Of a stretch of 64,000 bases of DNA, positions 34,879-43,762 are shown piece by piece. Source of the DNA: Hymenobacter baengnokdamensis (GTDB lineage: Bacteria; Bacteroidota; Bacteroidia; Cytophagales; Hymenobacteraceae); the NCBI RefSeq assembly GCF_008728635.1, contig NZ_CP044285.1:2728001-2792000 (forward strand), in the 5' to 3' direction. Under the pieces are notes generated by a model, which was not told where the DNA came from, made no database searches, and saw only the letters and a list, made by a program, of their open reading frames with translations. The number at the start of each line of letters is the position of its first letter. The first letter of the stretch is position 1. A program made the position numbers and the translations under genes.

Positions 34879-36648
34879 ATGCTGAAGCCGCTTACCTGGG
34901 CCTTGCTGGGGCTTTTCCTGTTTATGGTGCCGCTGGCCGTGCTGGGCCCGCACACCTTCATTCTGGTGCATGATAACCTGGAGGGCGAGGTGGTGTGGGT
35001 GCACCTGCTAACCAAGCTGCACCTGGCCCTGGCGCACGGGCCGGGCGCGCTGGTGCTGCCCATCATGAACGGCCTGCCCCGCGAGGCCCTGCGCTCGGGG
35101 CTGAGCGTGACGGTGTTGATTTTTCACCTGCTGCCCCGCTCGCCGCTGGCCGCCTACCTGCTCCACGAGGCCCTGGTGCGCGTAGTAGCCTTGCTGGGAA
35201 TGTATGCGCTGCTGCGCCGCTACGGCCTGCCGCGGCCCGAGCAGCGGAGCCTGGCTGCGGCAGTGGCGCTGCTGTGGGCGGTGCTGCCGGCCTACAGCAT
35301 CTTCGGGCTGAGTGTGCTGGGCCAGCCCCTGCTGCTGCGCACGGCGCTACGCCTGCGCGATGGGTCGGCCCGCTGGCCCGATTGGCTGGTTCTGGTGGCG
35401 CTGCCCTGGTGGTCGTCGTTTGTGCTGGTGGGGCCGTTTATAGCGGTGGCGTGGGTCGGGGCCCTGCTGCTCGACCTGGCTCGGCGCGGCCCGGCGGCAG
35501 GGGCCGCCACCCGGCGCGGGGCCGGGGGCTTGCTGGTGCTGCTGCTGAGCTACGTGCTGGTAGAGTGGCAGCTGTTTTATACTACGCTCATTGCCAAATC
35601 ATTCCTTCCTCATCGCCAGGAGTTTGACCTGGCCCGCCTGCTGCCCCAGGGCGTAGGAGTGGGCCTGCGGGAAGCGGGGGCGCTATTCTGGCTGGGGCAC
35701 TACCACGCCAGCCCGTTTTTCAAAGGCGGTATTATCTTGGCCGTGGCTATTGCCTTGGCCCGGCTGGCCGCGCCGCAGCGCCGCCAGCTCGGCCGGCAGG
35801 TAGCCGGCCTGCTCGCGGGCATTGCTGCGCTCTGCCTGCTAGCCGCTTTCCTGCCGCAGCTGTCGATACGGCTCCAGGCGCAGCTGCCATTGCTGCACGC
35901 ATTTACGCTCAGCCGGTTCTATTTTCTGTTGGCCCTGCCCTGGGTGCTGGTGCTGGTGCTGGCCCTGCGACAATTGCCGCCGGGCCGGCTGGCCCTGGCG
36001 CTGGTGGGGCTACAGCTGCTGCCGGCCCTGGCCGCTAACCCGGAGTTTACCAATAATGTGCGTGCCCTGGCCGGGCGGCCCCGGCCCGATGCGCCCTCGT
36101 ATGCGGCGTTCGTAGCACCGGGGCTACTACGACAGGTTGAGAATTTTATATATAGTAAAAATAAAATAAAGCCGCCCGCTTATCGGGTGGTGTGCCTGGG
36201 GCTGCCCCCGGCGGTGGCGCAGCTCAACGGCTTTTATACCCTCGACTCGTACCAGACGCTTTATCCGCTGGCTTACAAGCATGCCTTTCGCCCGCTCATC
36301 GCCGGCGAGCTGGCCAAAAGCCCGGCCCTGGCCACGTACTTCGACGCCTGGGGCAACCGCTGCTACCTGATGTCGGCTGAGCTGGGGCGAAACTATCAGC
36401 TTGGTAAGCTGCCGGCGGTGCGGCAGGTGCAGCACTGGGCTTTCGATACCGCTGCTTTTCGGCAGCTGGGGGGGCGCTACGTGCTCTCGGCCGTGCGCCT
36501 GGCTCACCCCGAGGAAAGCGGGTTGCAGCTACTGGGCGTTTTCGACGACTCGCAGGCCTATTGGCGCTTGCATCTATACGAGCCCATTGCCAGGGTAGGG
36601 GCGGCTACGCTGCCTCCGCCGGCTGGCCCGGTTCCTGGCTCGCGGTAG
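34879..36648 (+). CDS. Large multi-pass membrane protein, DUF6044/YkoS-like
   Basis: A 589-residue membrane protein with about 11-12 helices in its first 420 residues. A soluble C-terminal part follows, containing GFYTLDSYQTLYPLAYKHAFRPLI. That GFYTLDxYxxxYPLxYKxxF block, and the early HDNLEGEVVWVHLL, look like the DUF6044 (YkoS) family and recall GT-C-type glycosyltransferases, in which an Asp sits early after the first helix. It starts four bases after the xerD stop. Its last 44 bases overlap the convergent gene at 36605. The family name is from memory and tentative. Confidence 0.7.
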   Translation: MLKPLTWALLGLFLFMVPLAVLGPHTFILVHDNLEGEVVWVHLLTKLHLALAHGPGALVLPIMNGLPREALRSGLSVTVLIFHLLPRSPLAAYLLHEALVRVVALLGMYALLRRYGLPRPEQRSLAAAVALLWAVLPAYSIFGLSVLGQPLLLRTALRLRDGSARWPDWLVLVALPWWSSFVLVGPFIAVAWVGALLLDLARRGPAAGAATRRGAGGLLVLLLSYVLVEWQLFYTTLIAKSFLPHRQEFDLARLLPQGVGVGLREAGALFWLGHYHASPFFKGGIILAVAIALARLAAPQRRQLGRQVAGLLAGIAALCLLAAFLPQLSIRLQAQLPLLHAFTLSRFYFLLALPWVLVLVLALRQLPPGRLALALVGLQLLPALAANPEFTNNVRALAGRPRPDAPSYAAFVAPGLLRQVENFIYSKNKIKPPAYRVVCLGLPPAVAQLNGFYTLDSYQTLYPLAYKHAFRPLIAGELAKSPALATYFDAWGNRCYLMSAELGRNYQLGKLPAVRQVQHWAFDTAAFRQLGGRYVLSAVRLAHPEESGLQLLGVFDDSQAYWRLHLYEPIARVGAATLPPPAGPVPGSR

Positions 36649-37087
36649 AGGCCGGATAAAGCAAATCGCGGCGCTGGCAGTCGTGCAGCCAGCCGCTGGC
36701 CTGCTCCATCGTCGAAAATATCTGAAGCTCAAACTGCCCGGCAAACGGGTCGTGCCGGAGCAGGGCACCCAGGTCGCCTTCGGTGTGGGGCTGGGCTACG
36801 TGCGCCACGTAGCGTAAGCCCAGCCGATTGGCCTGCGGGGCCCATACCTGCTGCAGCCAGGCCGCCGAATCGAACCACGGCCCCTGGATTCGGCTGTTGT
36901 CGTTGAGCAGGTACGGGATAGCCTGCAGGCCCAGCGGCTCCAGCGCGGCCAAGGCTCCCTTTTCGGCATCGGCCGGTGATACGAAGCCTTGCCAGGTAGT
37001 GCGCAGCCAGTGCTCGGCCGGCACGTATTCGGTGATGCAGTAGGCCTGGCCGTTTGGGTGCCGCACAATGCTGGGAGGGATAGTCAT
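36605..37087 (-). CDS. Hypothetical protein, STAS/SEC14-like pattern
   Basis: A 160-residue cytoplasmic protein without signal or membrane segment. It begins SIVRHPNGQAYCITEY and WLRTTWQGFVSPADAEKG. Toward the C-terminus QIFSTMEQASGWLHDC resembles the last helix of the small STAS/SpoIIAA-like proteins of Bacteroidota, where an F-x-x-x-x-E-A-x-x-W-L helix closes the domain. The C-terminal tail (PASTASQEPGQPAEAA) is low-complexity and is coded by the 44 bp that overlap the convergent membrane-protein gene. The function is unknown. Confidence 0.65.
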   Translation of the reverse strand: MTIPPSIVRHPNGQAYCITEYVPAEHWLRTTWQGFVSPADAEKGALAALEPLGLQAIPYLLNDNSRIQGPWFDSAAWLQQVWAPQANRLGLRYVAHVAQPHTEGDLGALLRHDPFAGQFELQIFSTMEQASGWLHDCQRRDLLYPASTASQEPGQPAEAA

Positions 37088-37232
37088 GAGGAGAGAATGC
37101 TGCCGGTAAAAGTGTCGCCGACACTAGACGCAAGTTTTGGGCTGGTAGTTATAGTACAGCTTATCATACGCAGTGCAGCATGGTCAAAAGCGGCTTCGCT
37201 GGCGTAGATTTGACCTTTCTGTTTGCCCGCGC

Positions 37233-40133
37233 ATGGCTACCAATAATTATCGAAATCCGCCTGGTGGCCCCGCTGCCACCAACCGCCCGGTGCCGCCCGC
37301 CGACAATGGCGGTCCGCGTCCGGCGCGGGGCAATATGCCCCGCCCGGCCCCGGCTTCGGCTCCGACAGCTGCCCCGGCCAAGGCGGCGGCCCCGGCCGCC
37401 CGTGCCCGGCCGCAGGCCGCCGCGGTGCCGCGCGGCCCTTTGCCGGGCGTCAGCCAGCTAACGGCTATTCTGCACGACCGCCGCTTTCACCTGCTCATCG
37501 GGTTTGGGCTGCTGCTCGGCTCGTTGTATCTGACCATCGCTTTTACCTCTTTTCTGCTCAGCGGCCGGGCCGACCAGAGTGTAGTAGCAGCCCTGGGCAC
37601 CGTGCCGGTGAAGGAAGCCGGGCAGGAGTCGGGCAACTGGCTGGGCCTGCTCGGGGCCTGGCTTGCCGAAAAGCTGATTTACCGGGGCTTTGGCCTGGCT
37701 TCCTACGCGCTTATTCCAATAGTCTTTTTTCTGGGCTACAAAATTGTGTTCCGGCGGGCGGCGGGCTCGGTAAGCTATGTGCTGGCTTTGGGTTTGTTTA
37801 CTATGCTGTGGGTCAGTGCCTTGCTGGGATATGTGGTGGTGCAGATGGCGCAGCCCGGCACCGACCCGGCCTTGGCGCATCGGCTGGACTGGCTAAGTGG
37901 CGGCGGCGGCTATGAGCTGGCGCTCTGGCTTGACTCGCTCATCGGCTGGGGCACGGTGCTGCTGCTGGCCTTTGGGCTGATTATGTTCGTGGTGTTCTTC
38001 TTTAACGTCACCAGCCTCAACCTGGGCCTGGGCGATAAGGACGAAGACGAGGAGAATACCGAAGCTGACGCGGCGGAAGTCGCTGCGCCCGTAGCCGTGG
38101 CCCAACGCCCCGGTAAGCCGGCCCGCCCGGAACCCGCGCCTACCCGTGAGCCCGAGTTTGAGCCGGCCCCACCGCGGGCCAGCCCGCTCAAAGCGCCGGT
38201 GCCCGCCGCCAGCTTTGAGGTAGTAGCTATGCCCGAAGCCGAGCCGGAGGCGCTACCCGACGCGACGCTTACCGGCGCGGTGGGGGAGGTGGCCCTGGCC
38301 ACCGCTCCGCTGACTACGGCCCCGGTTATACCCGCGGTGGTGGCCTCCGCAGCCAGCGGCCCCTCATTCTCGTTTGAGCTGCCCGAAGCTGAGCCGGAGG
38401 TAGCGCCCGCGCCGGTCGCGGCCAGCATTCCGACCCCGCTCTCCATGGCCGACCTGGCCGATAGCCCGCTGCCGGCTGCCGGCCCGGCGCTGCCCGATGC
38501 TACCGTCAAACCCCTCGAACTAACAGTACCGAGCCGCGACGACCTGGACCCCAATGCGGGGGCCGATATCGCGGCCGTGGCCGACGAGGACCTGGACGCG
38601 GATGTGATGCCGGACGTGAACTACGACCCCACGCTCGACCTTTCGCGCTATCAGTTTCCGACCCTGGAGCTGCTCAACGACTACGGCGTGGCCAAGGCGC
38701 AGGTAACCAAGGAGGAGCTGGAAGCCAACAAGGACCGCATTGTGGAAACCCTGGGGCACTACGGCATTACCATTGCCAGCATCAAAGCCACCATCGGGCC
38801 TACGGTTACGCTCTACGAGATTGTGCCCGAAGCCGGCGTACGCATCTCCAAAATCAAGAGTCTGGAAGATGATATTGCCCTGAGCCTGGCTGCGTTAGGC
38901 ATTCGTATTATCGCCCCCATTCCGGGCAAGGGCACCATCGGCATTGAAGTGCCGAATACCAGGAAGGAGATGGTCAGCATTCGCTCGGTGCTGGGCAGCG
39001 AGAAGTTTGCCCGCACCGAGATGGATTTGCCGGTGGCCTTCGGCCGCACTATCACCAACGAGGTGTTTGTGGCCGACCTGGCCAAGATGCCCCACCTGCT
39101 CATGGCCGGGGCCACGGGCCAGGGCAAGTCGGTGGGACTGAACGTTATCCTGGCCTCGCTGCTGTATAAGCGCCACCCAGCTACGCTCAAGTTTGTGCTG
39201 GTCGACCCCAAGAAGGTGGAGCTGAGCATCTTCAATAAGATTGAGCGCCACTTCCTGGCCAAGCTGCCCGATACGGAGGAAGCCATCATTACCGATACGA
39301 AAAAGGTAGTCAATACTTTGAATTCGCTCTGCATGGAGATGGACCGGCGCTACGACCTGCTCAAGGAAGCCGGCTGCCGCAACCTCAAGGAATACAACCT
39401 CAAGTTTGTGGAGCGGCGGCTCAACCCCAGGAAGGGCCACCGCTTTCTGCCCTTTATCGTGCTGGTAATTGACGAGCTGGCTGACCTGATGATGACGGCC
39501 GGCAAGGAAGTAGAAACGCCTATTGCCCGCCTGGCCCAGCTGGCCCGCGCCATCGGTATTCACCTCATTGTGGCCACCCAGCGCCCGTCGGTGAACGTGA
39601 TTACGGGCATTATTAAGGCTAACTTTCCCTGCCGGATTTCCTTTAAGGTGACCAGCAAGATTGACTCGCGCACCATCCTCGACACCGGCGGGGCCGACCA
39701 GCTCATCGGGCAGGGCGACATGCTGTTCTCAGCCGGCTCCGACCTTATCCGGGTGCAGTGCGCCTTTATCGACACGCCCGAGGTTGACCGCCTCTGCGAC
39801 TATATCGGCGAGCAGCAGGGCTACGCCGATGCCTACCTGCTGCCCGAAGTGGCCGGCGCCGAGGGCGACGACGGCAGCGGCCAGGAAGAGATGGACCCCA
39901 GCGACCGGGACTCCATGTTTGCCGAGGCCGCTCGCTGCATCGTGCTGCACCAGCAGGGCTCTACTTCGCTCATCCAGCGCAAGCTCAAGCTGGGCTACAA
40001 CCGCTCGGGCCGCCTTATGGACCAGCTCCAGCAGGCCGGTATTGTGGGGCCGTTTGAGGGCAGCAAGGCCCGCGCCGTGCTCATTCCCGACGAGTACCAG
40101 CTCGAGCAGCTGCTGAATACGCTGGTGAAGTAG
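37233..40133 (+). CDS. ftsK: DNA translocase FtsK
   Basis: Septum-bound motor that pumps chromosomes and activates XerCD at dif. The 966-residue protein has a Pro/Ala-rich N-terminal tail (about 1-75) and four membrane helices between about 85 and 265. An acidic Ala/Pro/Glu linker (about 275-440, with recurring PEAEPE) and the alpha domain follow. The motor domain has Walker A AGATGQGKSVG (about 625-635) and Walker B VLVIDELADLMM. A C-terminal winged-helix gamma domain (QRKLKLGYNRSGRLMDQLQQ) would read KOPS. ATG 37233 follows a TAGATTTG box at 37205-37212. xerD lies upstream and a LolA-like gene downstream. Confidence 0.96.
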   Translation: MATNNYRNPPGGPAATNRPVPPADNGGPRPARGNMPRPAPASAPTAAPAKAAAPAARARPQAAAVPRGPLPGVSQLTAILHDRRFHLLIGFGLLLGSLYLTIAFTSFLLSGRADQSVVAALGTVPVKEAGQESGNWLGLLGAWLAEKLIYRGFGLASYALIPIVFFLGYKIVFRRAAGSVSYVLALGLFTMLWVSALLGYVVVQMAQPGTDPALAHRLDWLSGGGGYELALWLDSLIGWGTVLLLAFGLIMFVVFFFNVTSLNLGLGDKDEDEENTEADAAEVAAPVAVAQRPGKPARPEPAPTREPEFEPAPPRASPLKAPVPAASFEVVAMPEAEPEALPDATLTGAVGEVALATAPLTTAPVIPAVVASAASGPSFSFELPEAEPEVAPAPVAASIPTPLSMADLADSPLPAAGPALPDATVKPLELTVPSRDDLDPNAGADIAAVADEDLDADVMPDVNYDPTLDLSRYQFPTLELLNDYGVAKAQVTKEELEANKDRIVETLGHYGITIASIKATIGPTVTLYEIVPEAGVRISKIKSLEDDIALSLAALGIRIIAPIPGKGTIGIEVPNTRKEMVSIRSVLGSEKFARTEMDLPVAFGRTITNEVFVADLAKMPHLLMAGATGQGKSVGLNVILASLLYKRHPATLKFVLVDPKKVELSIFNKIERHFLAKLPDTEEAIITDTKKVVNTLNSLCMEMDRRYDLLKEAGCRNLKEYNLKFVERRLNPRKGHRFLPFIVLVIDELADLMMTAGKEVETPIARLAQLARAIGIHLIVATQRPSVNVITGIIKANFPCRISFKVTSKIDSRTILDTGGADQLIGQGDMLFSAGSDLIRVQCAFIDTPEVDRLCDYIGEQQGYADAYLLPEVAGAEGDDGSGQEEMDPSDRDSMFAEAARCIVLHQQGSTSLIQRKLKLGYNRSGRLMDQLQQAGIVGPFEGSKARAVLIPDEYQLEQLLNTLVK

Positions 40134-40213
40134 CGCGGACTCTGGCAGTCCGCGTGCGGTAGCAGCCGGACGATACTGCGCGAATACGCGCGGACTCCCA
40201 GAGTCCGCGCTAC
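40130..40213. repeat. Inverted repeat overlapping the ftsK stop codon
   Basis: GTAGCGCGGACTCTGG.. at 40130-40154 pairs with 40188-40213 with one mismatch over 25 bp, enclosing about 33 bp. The left arm includes the ftsK TAG stop. Each arm is also locally self-complementary (GCGGACT..AGTCCGC). A single copy of the same arm follows the ferredoxin stop at 48569. Confidence 0.82.
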
Positions 40214-40286
40214 GTTAGCCTTTTGGCCCCGCTTTTGCGTATCAGGCTTCGCCCGGTGCCAACTCAGCCGGGCATTTTGCAAATTT

Positions 40287-40931
40287 ATGACCAAGCACTT
40301 CTCCCTGCTGGCGCTGGCCGCCTCGCTCGCTTTGCCTGCCGCTGCCCAGCAAGACCCCAAAGCCGGTAAAATTCTTGATGCCGTGAGCGCTAAGTACACG
40401 GCGCTCAAGTCGTTTCAGGCCAGCTTTACCCAAACCCTGGAAAACCCCGCCGCCAAGCTCAAGCAAAACCTGACCGGCGACGTAACCGTGAGCGGCCAGA
40501 AATATCACCTCACCGCCAGCGGCCAGGAAGTTATCAACGACAGCAAAACGACCTGGACGTATCTCAAAAACGAGAACGAGGTAAATATCTCCGAGTCGGA
40601 CCCCACGAACCAGGATATGTCGCCGGCCCAGATGTACAACATGTACAAAAAAGGATATAAATATGTCTATGTAAAATCCTTGAAAGACGCCGGTGTTACC
40701 AGCGACCTCATCGAGCTGTCGCCGGAAGACCGCAAGAACGACGTGTTTAAGGTACAAATCGTGGTGGGCACAGCCGACCATGCCATCCACAGCGTGAAGA
40801 CGTTTAAGAAAAACGGGACGCGTACCACGTTCACCCTCAAGAATTTCAAGCCCAACGTACCGGTATCGGCTACCACGTTTGCATTTGACAAAAATGCGCA
40901 CAAGGGCGTGAAGGTGGTAGACCTGCGCTAG
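40287..40931 (+). CDS. LolA-like outer-membrane lipoprotein carrier protein
   Basis: Periplasmic carrier that shuttles lipoproteins to the outer membrane. The 214-residue protein has a signal peptide (about 1-20: LALAASLALPAAAQ) followed by AGKILDAVSAKYTALKSFQASFTQTLE, the typical LolA first helix, quoted here as two blocks of one stretch. It then shows the half-barrel strands, with GQKYHLTASGQEVINDSKTTWTYL as the core of the first sheet. Its place after ftsK is the usual one in this phylum. LolB is not found in Bacteroidota, so release to the outer membrane must differ. Confidence 0.88.
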   Translation: MTKHFSLLALAASLALPAAAQQDPKAGKILDAVSAKYTALKSFQASFTQTLENPAAKLKQNLTGDVTVSGQKYHLTASGQEVINDSKTTWTYLKNENEVNISESDPTNQDMSPAQMYNMYKKGYKYVYVKSLKDAGVTSDLIELSPEDRKNDVFKVQIVVGTADHAIHSVKTFKKNGTRTTFTLKNFKPNVPVSATTFAFDKNAHKGVKVVDLR

Positions 40932-40962
40932 GTTCCGGACTGGGATAGGCTGGAAAAACCGT

Positions 40963-41052
40963 CTGTCATTGCGAGCTTGCGAAGCAATCGCACCAGAACA
41001 AACCCGAACGGCTCGTTCTGGTGCGATTGCTTCGCTCTGCTCGCAATGACAG
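40963..41052. repeat. Long palindrome of the TGTCATTGCGAGC type
   Basis: CTGTCATTGCGAGC.. at 40963-40999 pairs with 41015-41052 almost throughout (37-38 bp arms, a short mismatch region in the middle), with a 15-bp loop. The motif TGTCATTGCGAGC..GAAGCAATCGC occurs as a dispersed intergenic palindrome in many unrelated bacteria. It lies between the lolA-like gene and the DUF2851 gene. Confidence 0.88.
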
Positions 41053-41075
41053 GCGGTTCTTATGTTTAGCCCGCT

Positions 41076-42389
41076 ATGCGCGAAGATTTCCTGCACTACG
41101 TCTGGCAGCACCAGTACTTCGATAAAGCTGACCTGCGCACCACGGCCGGCGAGGAAATTCAGGTGCTGCGCCCCGGCCAGCGCAACGCCGATGCCGGCCC
41201 CGACTTTCTGAATGCGCGCCTGCGCCTGGGCGAGGTGGAGTGGAACGGCGCCGTGGAGATTCACCTGCGGGCCTCCGACTGGCAGCGCCACCGCCACCAG
41301 ACCGATGCCAAGTACGACCAGGTGGTACTGCACGTAGTGCACACCGCCGACGCCGACATCTACCGCACCAATGGCAGCCTCATTCCGGCGCTGGCCTTGG
41401 CTCCGCGCCTGGCTCCCGACCTGCTGGGCCGCTACGAAGCGCTGGTACAGGCCCCCGCTGCTGCCCCGTTGCCCTGCGCCCCGCTACTGCCCCAGGTGCC
41501 GCAGCTGGTGCGCACCATGATGACCGAGCGGGCTTTACTGGAAAGAATAGAGCAAAAAGCCGATATGCTGGCCGAGCTGCACGCGCACCTGGGGCACGAC
41601 TGGGAAGCCACCGCCTACCATGCCCTGATGGCGGCTTTTGGCTTCCAGAAAAACAGCGAGCCGCTAGCCCGCCTGGCCAAGGCCGTGCCGCTGCCGGTAG
41701 TGCGCCGGCACCGCCACGATGCCCGGCAGCTGGAGGCGCTGCTATTCGGGCAGGCCGGCTTTTTAGTAGAAGACGAGGCAACCGCCGGCGACGACTACCT
41801 GGCCGACTTGCGGCTGGAGTACGAGTTTCTGCGTCATAAGTATAGCTTGGCCCCCAGCGCGTTGGCTGCCCACGAGTGGAATTATTTGAGATTACGGCCC
41901 GCCAACTTTCCGGCCGTGCGGCTGGGGCAGCTGGTGGGGTTGCTGCACCGCCGCCCGGCCCTGTTCGATGCGCTGCTTACGGCCGGCAGCGTAGCCGCTC
42001 TCACCGAGTTTTTTGGAAGTGCGCCCGCTCCGGCCTACTGGCAGGCGCATTTTCGGCCCGGCCGGCCGGGCAAGGTGCCGGGCCTGGGCAAAAGCAGCAT
42101 TGCCCTGCTCATTACCAACGTGGTGGTGCCCCTGCGGGTGGCCTACGCCCGCCAGGTGGGTCAGCCCGCGCTGGTCGAAAGCAGCGTAGCCCTGCTGAGT
42201 GAGCTGCCCGCCGAGCACAATCAGTACACCGACCTTTACCAGGACCTCGGCTTCGAGCACCGCACCGCGGCCGACTCGCAGGGCCTGCTGGCTATGCATA
42301 AAGGCTATTGCCAGCCGCGTCGCTGCCTGCACTGCGCCATTGGCGGGCGGCTGCTTGGGGGCGGGGCCAAGTCGCTTATCAACCGATGA
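41076..42389 (+). CDS. DUF2851 family protein
   Basis: A 437-residue cytoplasmic protein found almost only in Bacteroidota. The N-terminus MREDFLHYVWQHQYF and the block GEEIQVLRPGQRNADAGPDF (about 25-44) are family hallmarks. The following WNGAVEIHLRASDWQRHRHQ suggests a PD-(D/E)xK nuclease-like core (D..E-x-H pattern). The C-terminus has two Cys pairs (CQPRRCLHCAIG) that may bind metal. The molecular role is unknown; the nuclease-like reading is my inference. It overlaps the next gene by four bases (ATGA). Confidence 0.88.
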   Translation: MREDFLHYVWQHQYFDKADLRTTAGEEIQVLRPGQRNADAGPDFLNARLRLGEVEWNGAVEIHLRASDWQRHRHQTDAKYDQVVLHVVHTADADIYRTNGSLIPALALAPRLAPDLLGRYEALVQAPAAAPLPCAPLLPQVPQLVRTMMTERALLERIEQKADMLAELHAHLGHDWEATAYHALMAAFGFQKNSEPLARLAKAVPLPVVRRHRHDARQLEALLFGQAGFLVEDEATAGDDYLADLRLEYEFLRHKYSLAPSALAAHEWNYLRLRPANFPAVRLGQLVGLLHRRPALFDALLTAGSVAALTEFFGSAPAPAYWQAHFRPGRPGKVPGLGKSSIALLITNVVVPLRVAYARQVGQPALVESSVALLSELPAEHNQYTDLYQDLGFEHRTAADSQGLLAMHKGYCQPRRCLHCAIGGRLLGGGAKSLINR

Positions 42390-43681
42390 AGCTGCTTACT
42401 GCGCTGCTCCTGAACGGGCTGCTGCTGGCCGCCGCCGGCTGGTGGCTGCGGCGCGAGTTCCGCGCTGCTACCCCCCGGCTCCGGCGCTGGCTGCTACTTA
42501 CCCTGGCTCTGCGCCTGGGGCTGACGGCTATTGCCGGCTACTGGCCGGGGCCCGATGCGCGCGGAGTAAGCTACTGGGCCCAAGGGCTGACGACGGATTT
42601 CTGGGCCAACCCGGCAGCGGCCTTTGAGCGCTGGCAAAGCCTGACCGTGCACGCGCACGGAGAAGTGATGACCACACACAGCATGTCGAATACGCTCTTC
42701 TTTAGTAAGCTGTTGGGCTTACTGAATCTGGCCTCGGGCGGAGCCTTATGGCTTAATTCGCTGTATCTAAGTGTTTTTTGCTATATAGCCTGCTGGGAGC
42801 TGGTCCGGGTACTGAGTCAGGTATTTCCGACTACGCCCCGCGGGGCTGGCTTGGTGGCCTGGCTGCTGTGGCCTTCGGTGCTGTGGTGGTCGGCTGGTCT
42901 CAACAAGGAAACGGTGCTCGTCGGTGCCAGCGCTGGCCTCGCCGCCCTGGTGCTGGCGGGCGTGTATGGCCGCCGGCCGGTGCCCGGCTGGCGGCTGGCC
43001 GGCAGCGTGGTACTGGGTGGGCTGCTCGCGTGGGTGCTGTTCCGGATGCGCTACTTCTTTGCCCTGCCGCTATTTGGCGGGCTGGTGGCCCTGGCGCTGG
43101 TGCAGCTGGCTACGGGGCGCGGCTGGCTGAATAGCCGGTGGCCGGCGCAGGCTGGCACCGTGTTGCTACTCATTGCCGCCGGTGGCGGCACCGCCATGCT
43201 GGTGGGCGGCCGCTACCTGGAGCCAAGCTATTTCAGCCTGGAAGTAAATAAAAACTATCAGCACGGCCTGCTAACCTCGCAGGGCCGGCCGCACCTTGTG
43301 TACGCCGATTGGCAACCCACGCCCCTGGGCCTGTTGCGCCATGCGCCGCAGGCCGTGGTGCAGGTGCTGGTGCGGCCCTGGCTCGGCGAATCGGCGCGGC
43401 CGCTGTACCTGCTGGCGGCCCTGGAAAACGTAGCGCTGGTGGCCTTGCTGCTCCTCACCTTTGCCGCCGGCTGGAATGGGCGGGTCGGCCGGCTGCCGGT
43501 TGCCTTAGTAGTAGTGCTGGTGGGGTACTGCCTGCTGCTGGCCGCCTTTATCGGCCTGAGCACTCCCAACCTGGGCACCCTGCACCGCTACCGGGCCGTA
43601 CTGCTGCCCTGGCTGCTGCTGCTGCTGCTGCAAAATGACTACGCCCGCGCTCTGCTCAGCAAAGCAGGCCTGGCAGAGTGA
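42386..43681 (+). CDS. Multi-pass membrane protein, unknown
   Basis: A 431-residue protein with about ten hydrophobic helices, starting MKLLTALLLNGLLLAAAGWW. Between the first helices lies a soluble loop with FWANPAAAFERW and an MTTHSMSNTLFFSKLL segment. A later cytoplasmic or periplasmic loop has YHLVYADWQP-like sequence (HLVYADWQPTPLGLLRH). The general layout recalls polysaccharide polymerase or GT-C glycosyltransferase proteins, but I see no decisive motif. ATG 42386 overlaps the DUF2851 stop by four bases. Confidence 0.65.
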   Translation: MKLLTALLLNGLLLAAAGWWLRREFRAATPRLRRWLLLTLALRLGLTAIAGYWPGPDARGVSYWAQGLTTDFWANPAAAFERWQSLTVHAHGEVMTTHSMSNTLFFSKLLGLLNLASGGALWLNSLYLSVFCYIACWELVRVLSQVFPTTPRGAGLVAWLLWPSVLWWSAGLNKETVLVGASAGLAALVLAGVYGRRPVPGWRLAGSVVLGGLLAWVLFRMRYFFALPLFGGLVALALVQLATGRGWLNSRWPAQAGTVLLLIAAGGGTAMLVGGRYLEPSYFSLEVNKNYQHGLLTSQGRPHLVYADWQPTPLGLLRHAPQAVVQVLVRPWLGESARPLYLLAALENVALVALLLLTFAAGWNGRVGRLPVALVVVLVGYCLLLAAFIGLSTPNLGTLHRYRAVLLPWLLLLLLQNDYARALLSKAGLAE

Positions 43682-43747
43682 GCCCTTAAACTGGCCCACG
43701 CGGCAACGACTTCGGTACAATCCTTTCGGCTTACTTTGTCCCGGTCG

Positions 43748-43755
43748 TACCTTTG
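43748..43755 (+). promoter_or_regulatory. Possible -7 box before the PglD/NeuD-like gene
   Basis: TACCTTTG matches TAnnTTTG and ends seven bases before the ATG at 43763. The -33 region is weak. Confidence 0.4.
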
Positions 43756-43762
43756 CCTGCTT

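Noticed and set aside
40130..41052. Clustered repeats after ftsK considered as a CRISPR array
   Set aside because: They are single inverted repeats of different families, with no regularly spaced direct repeats or cas genes.
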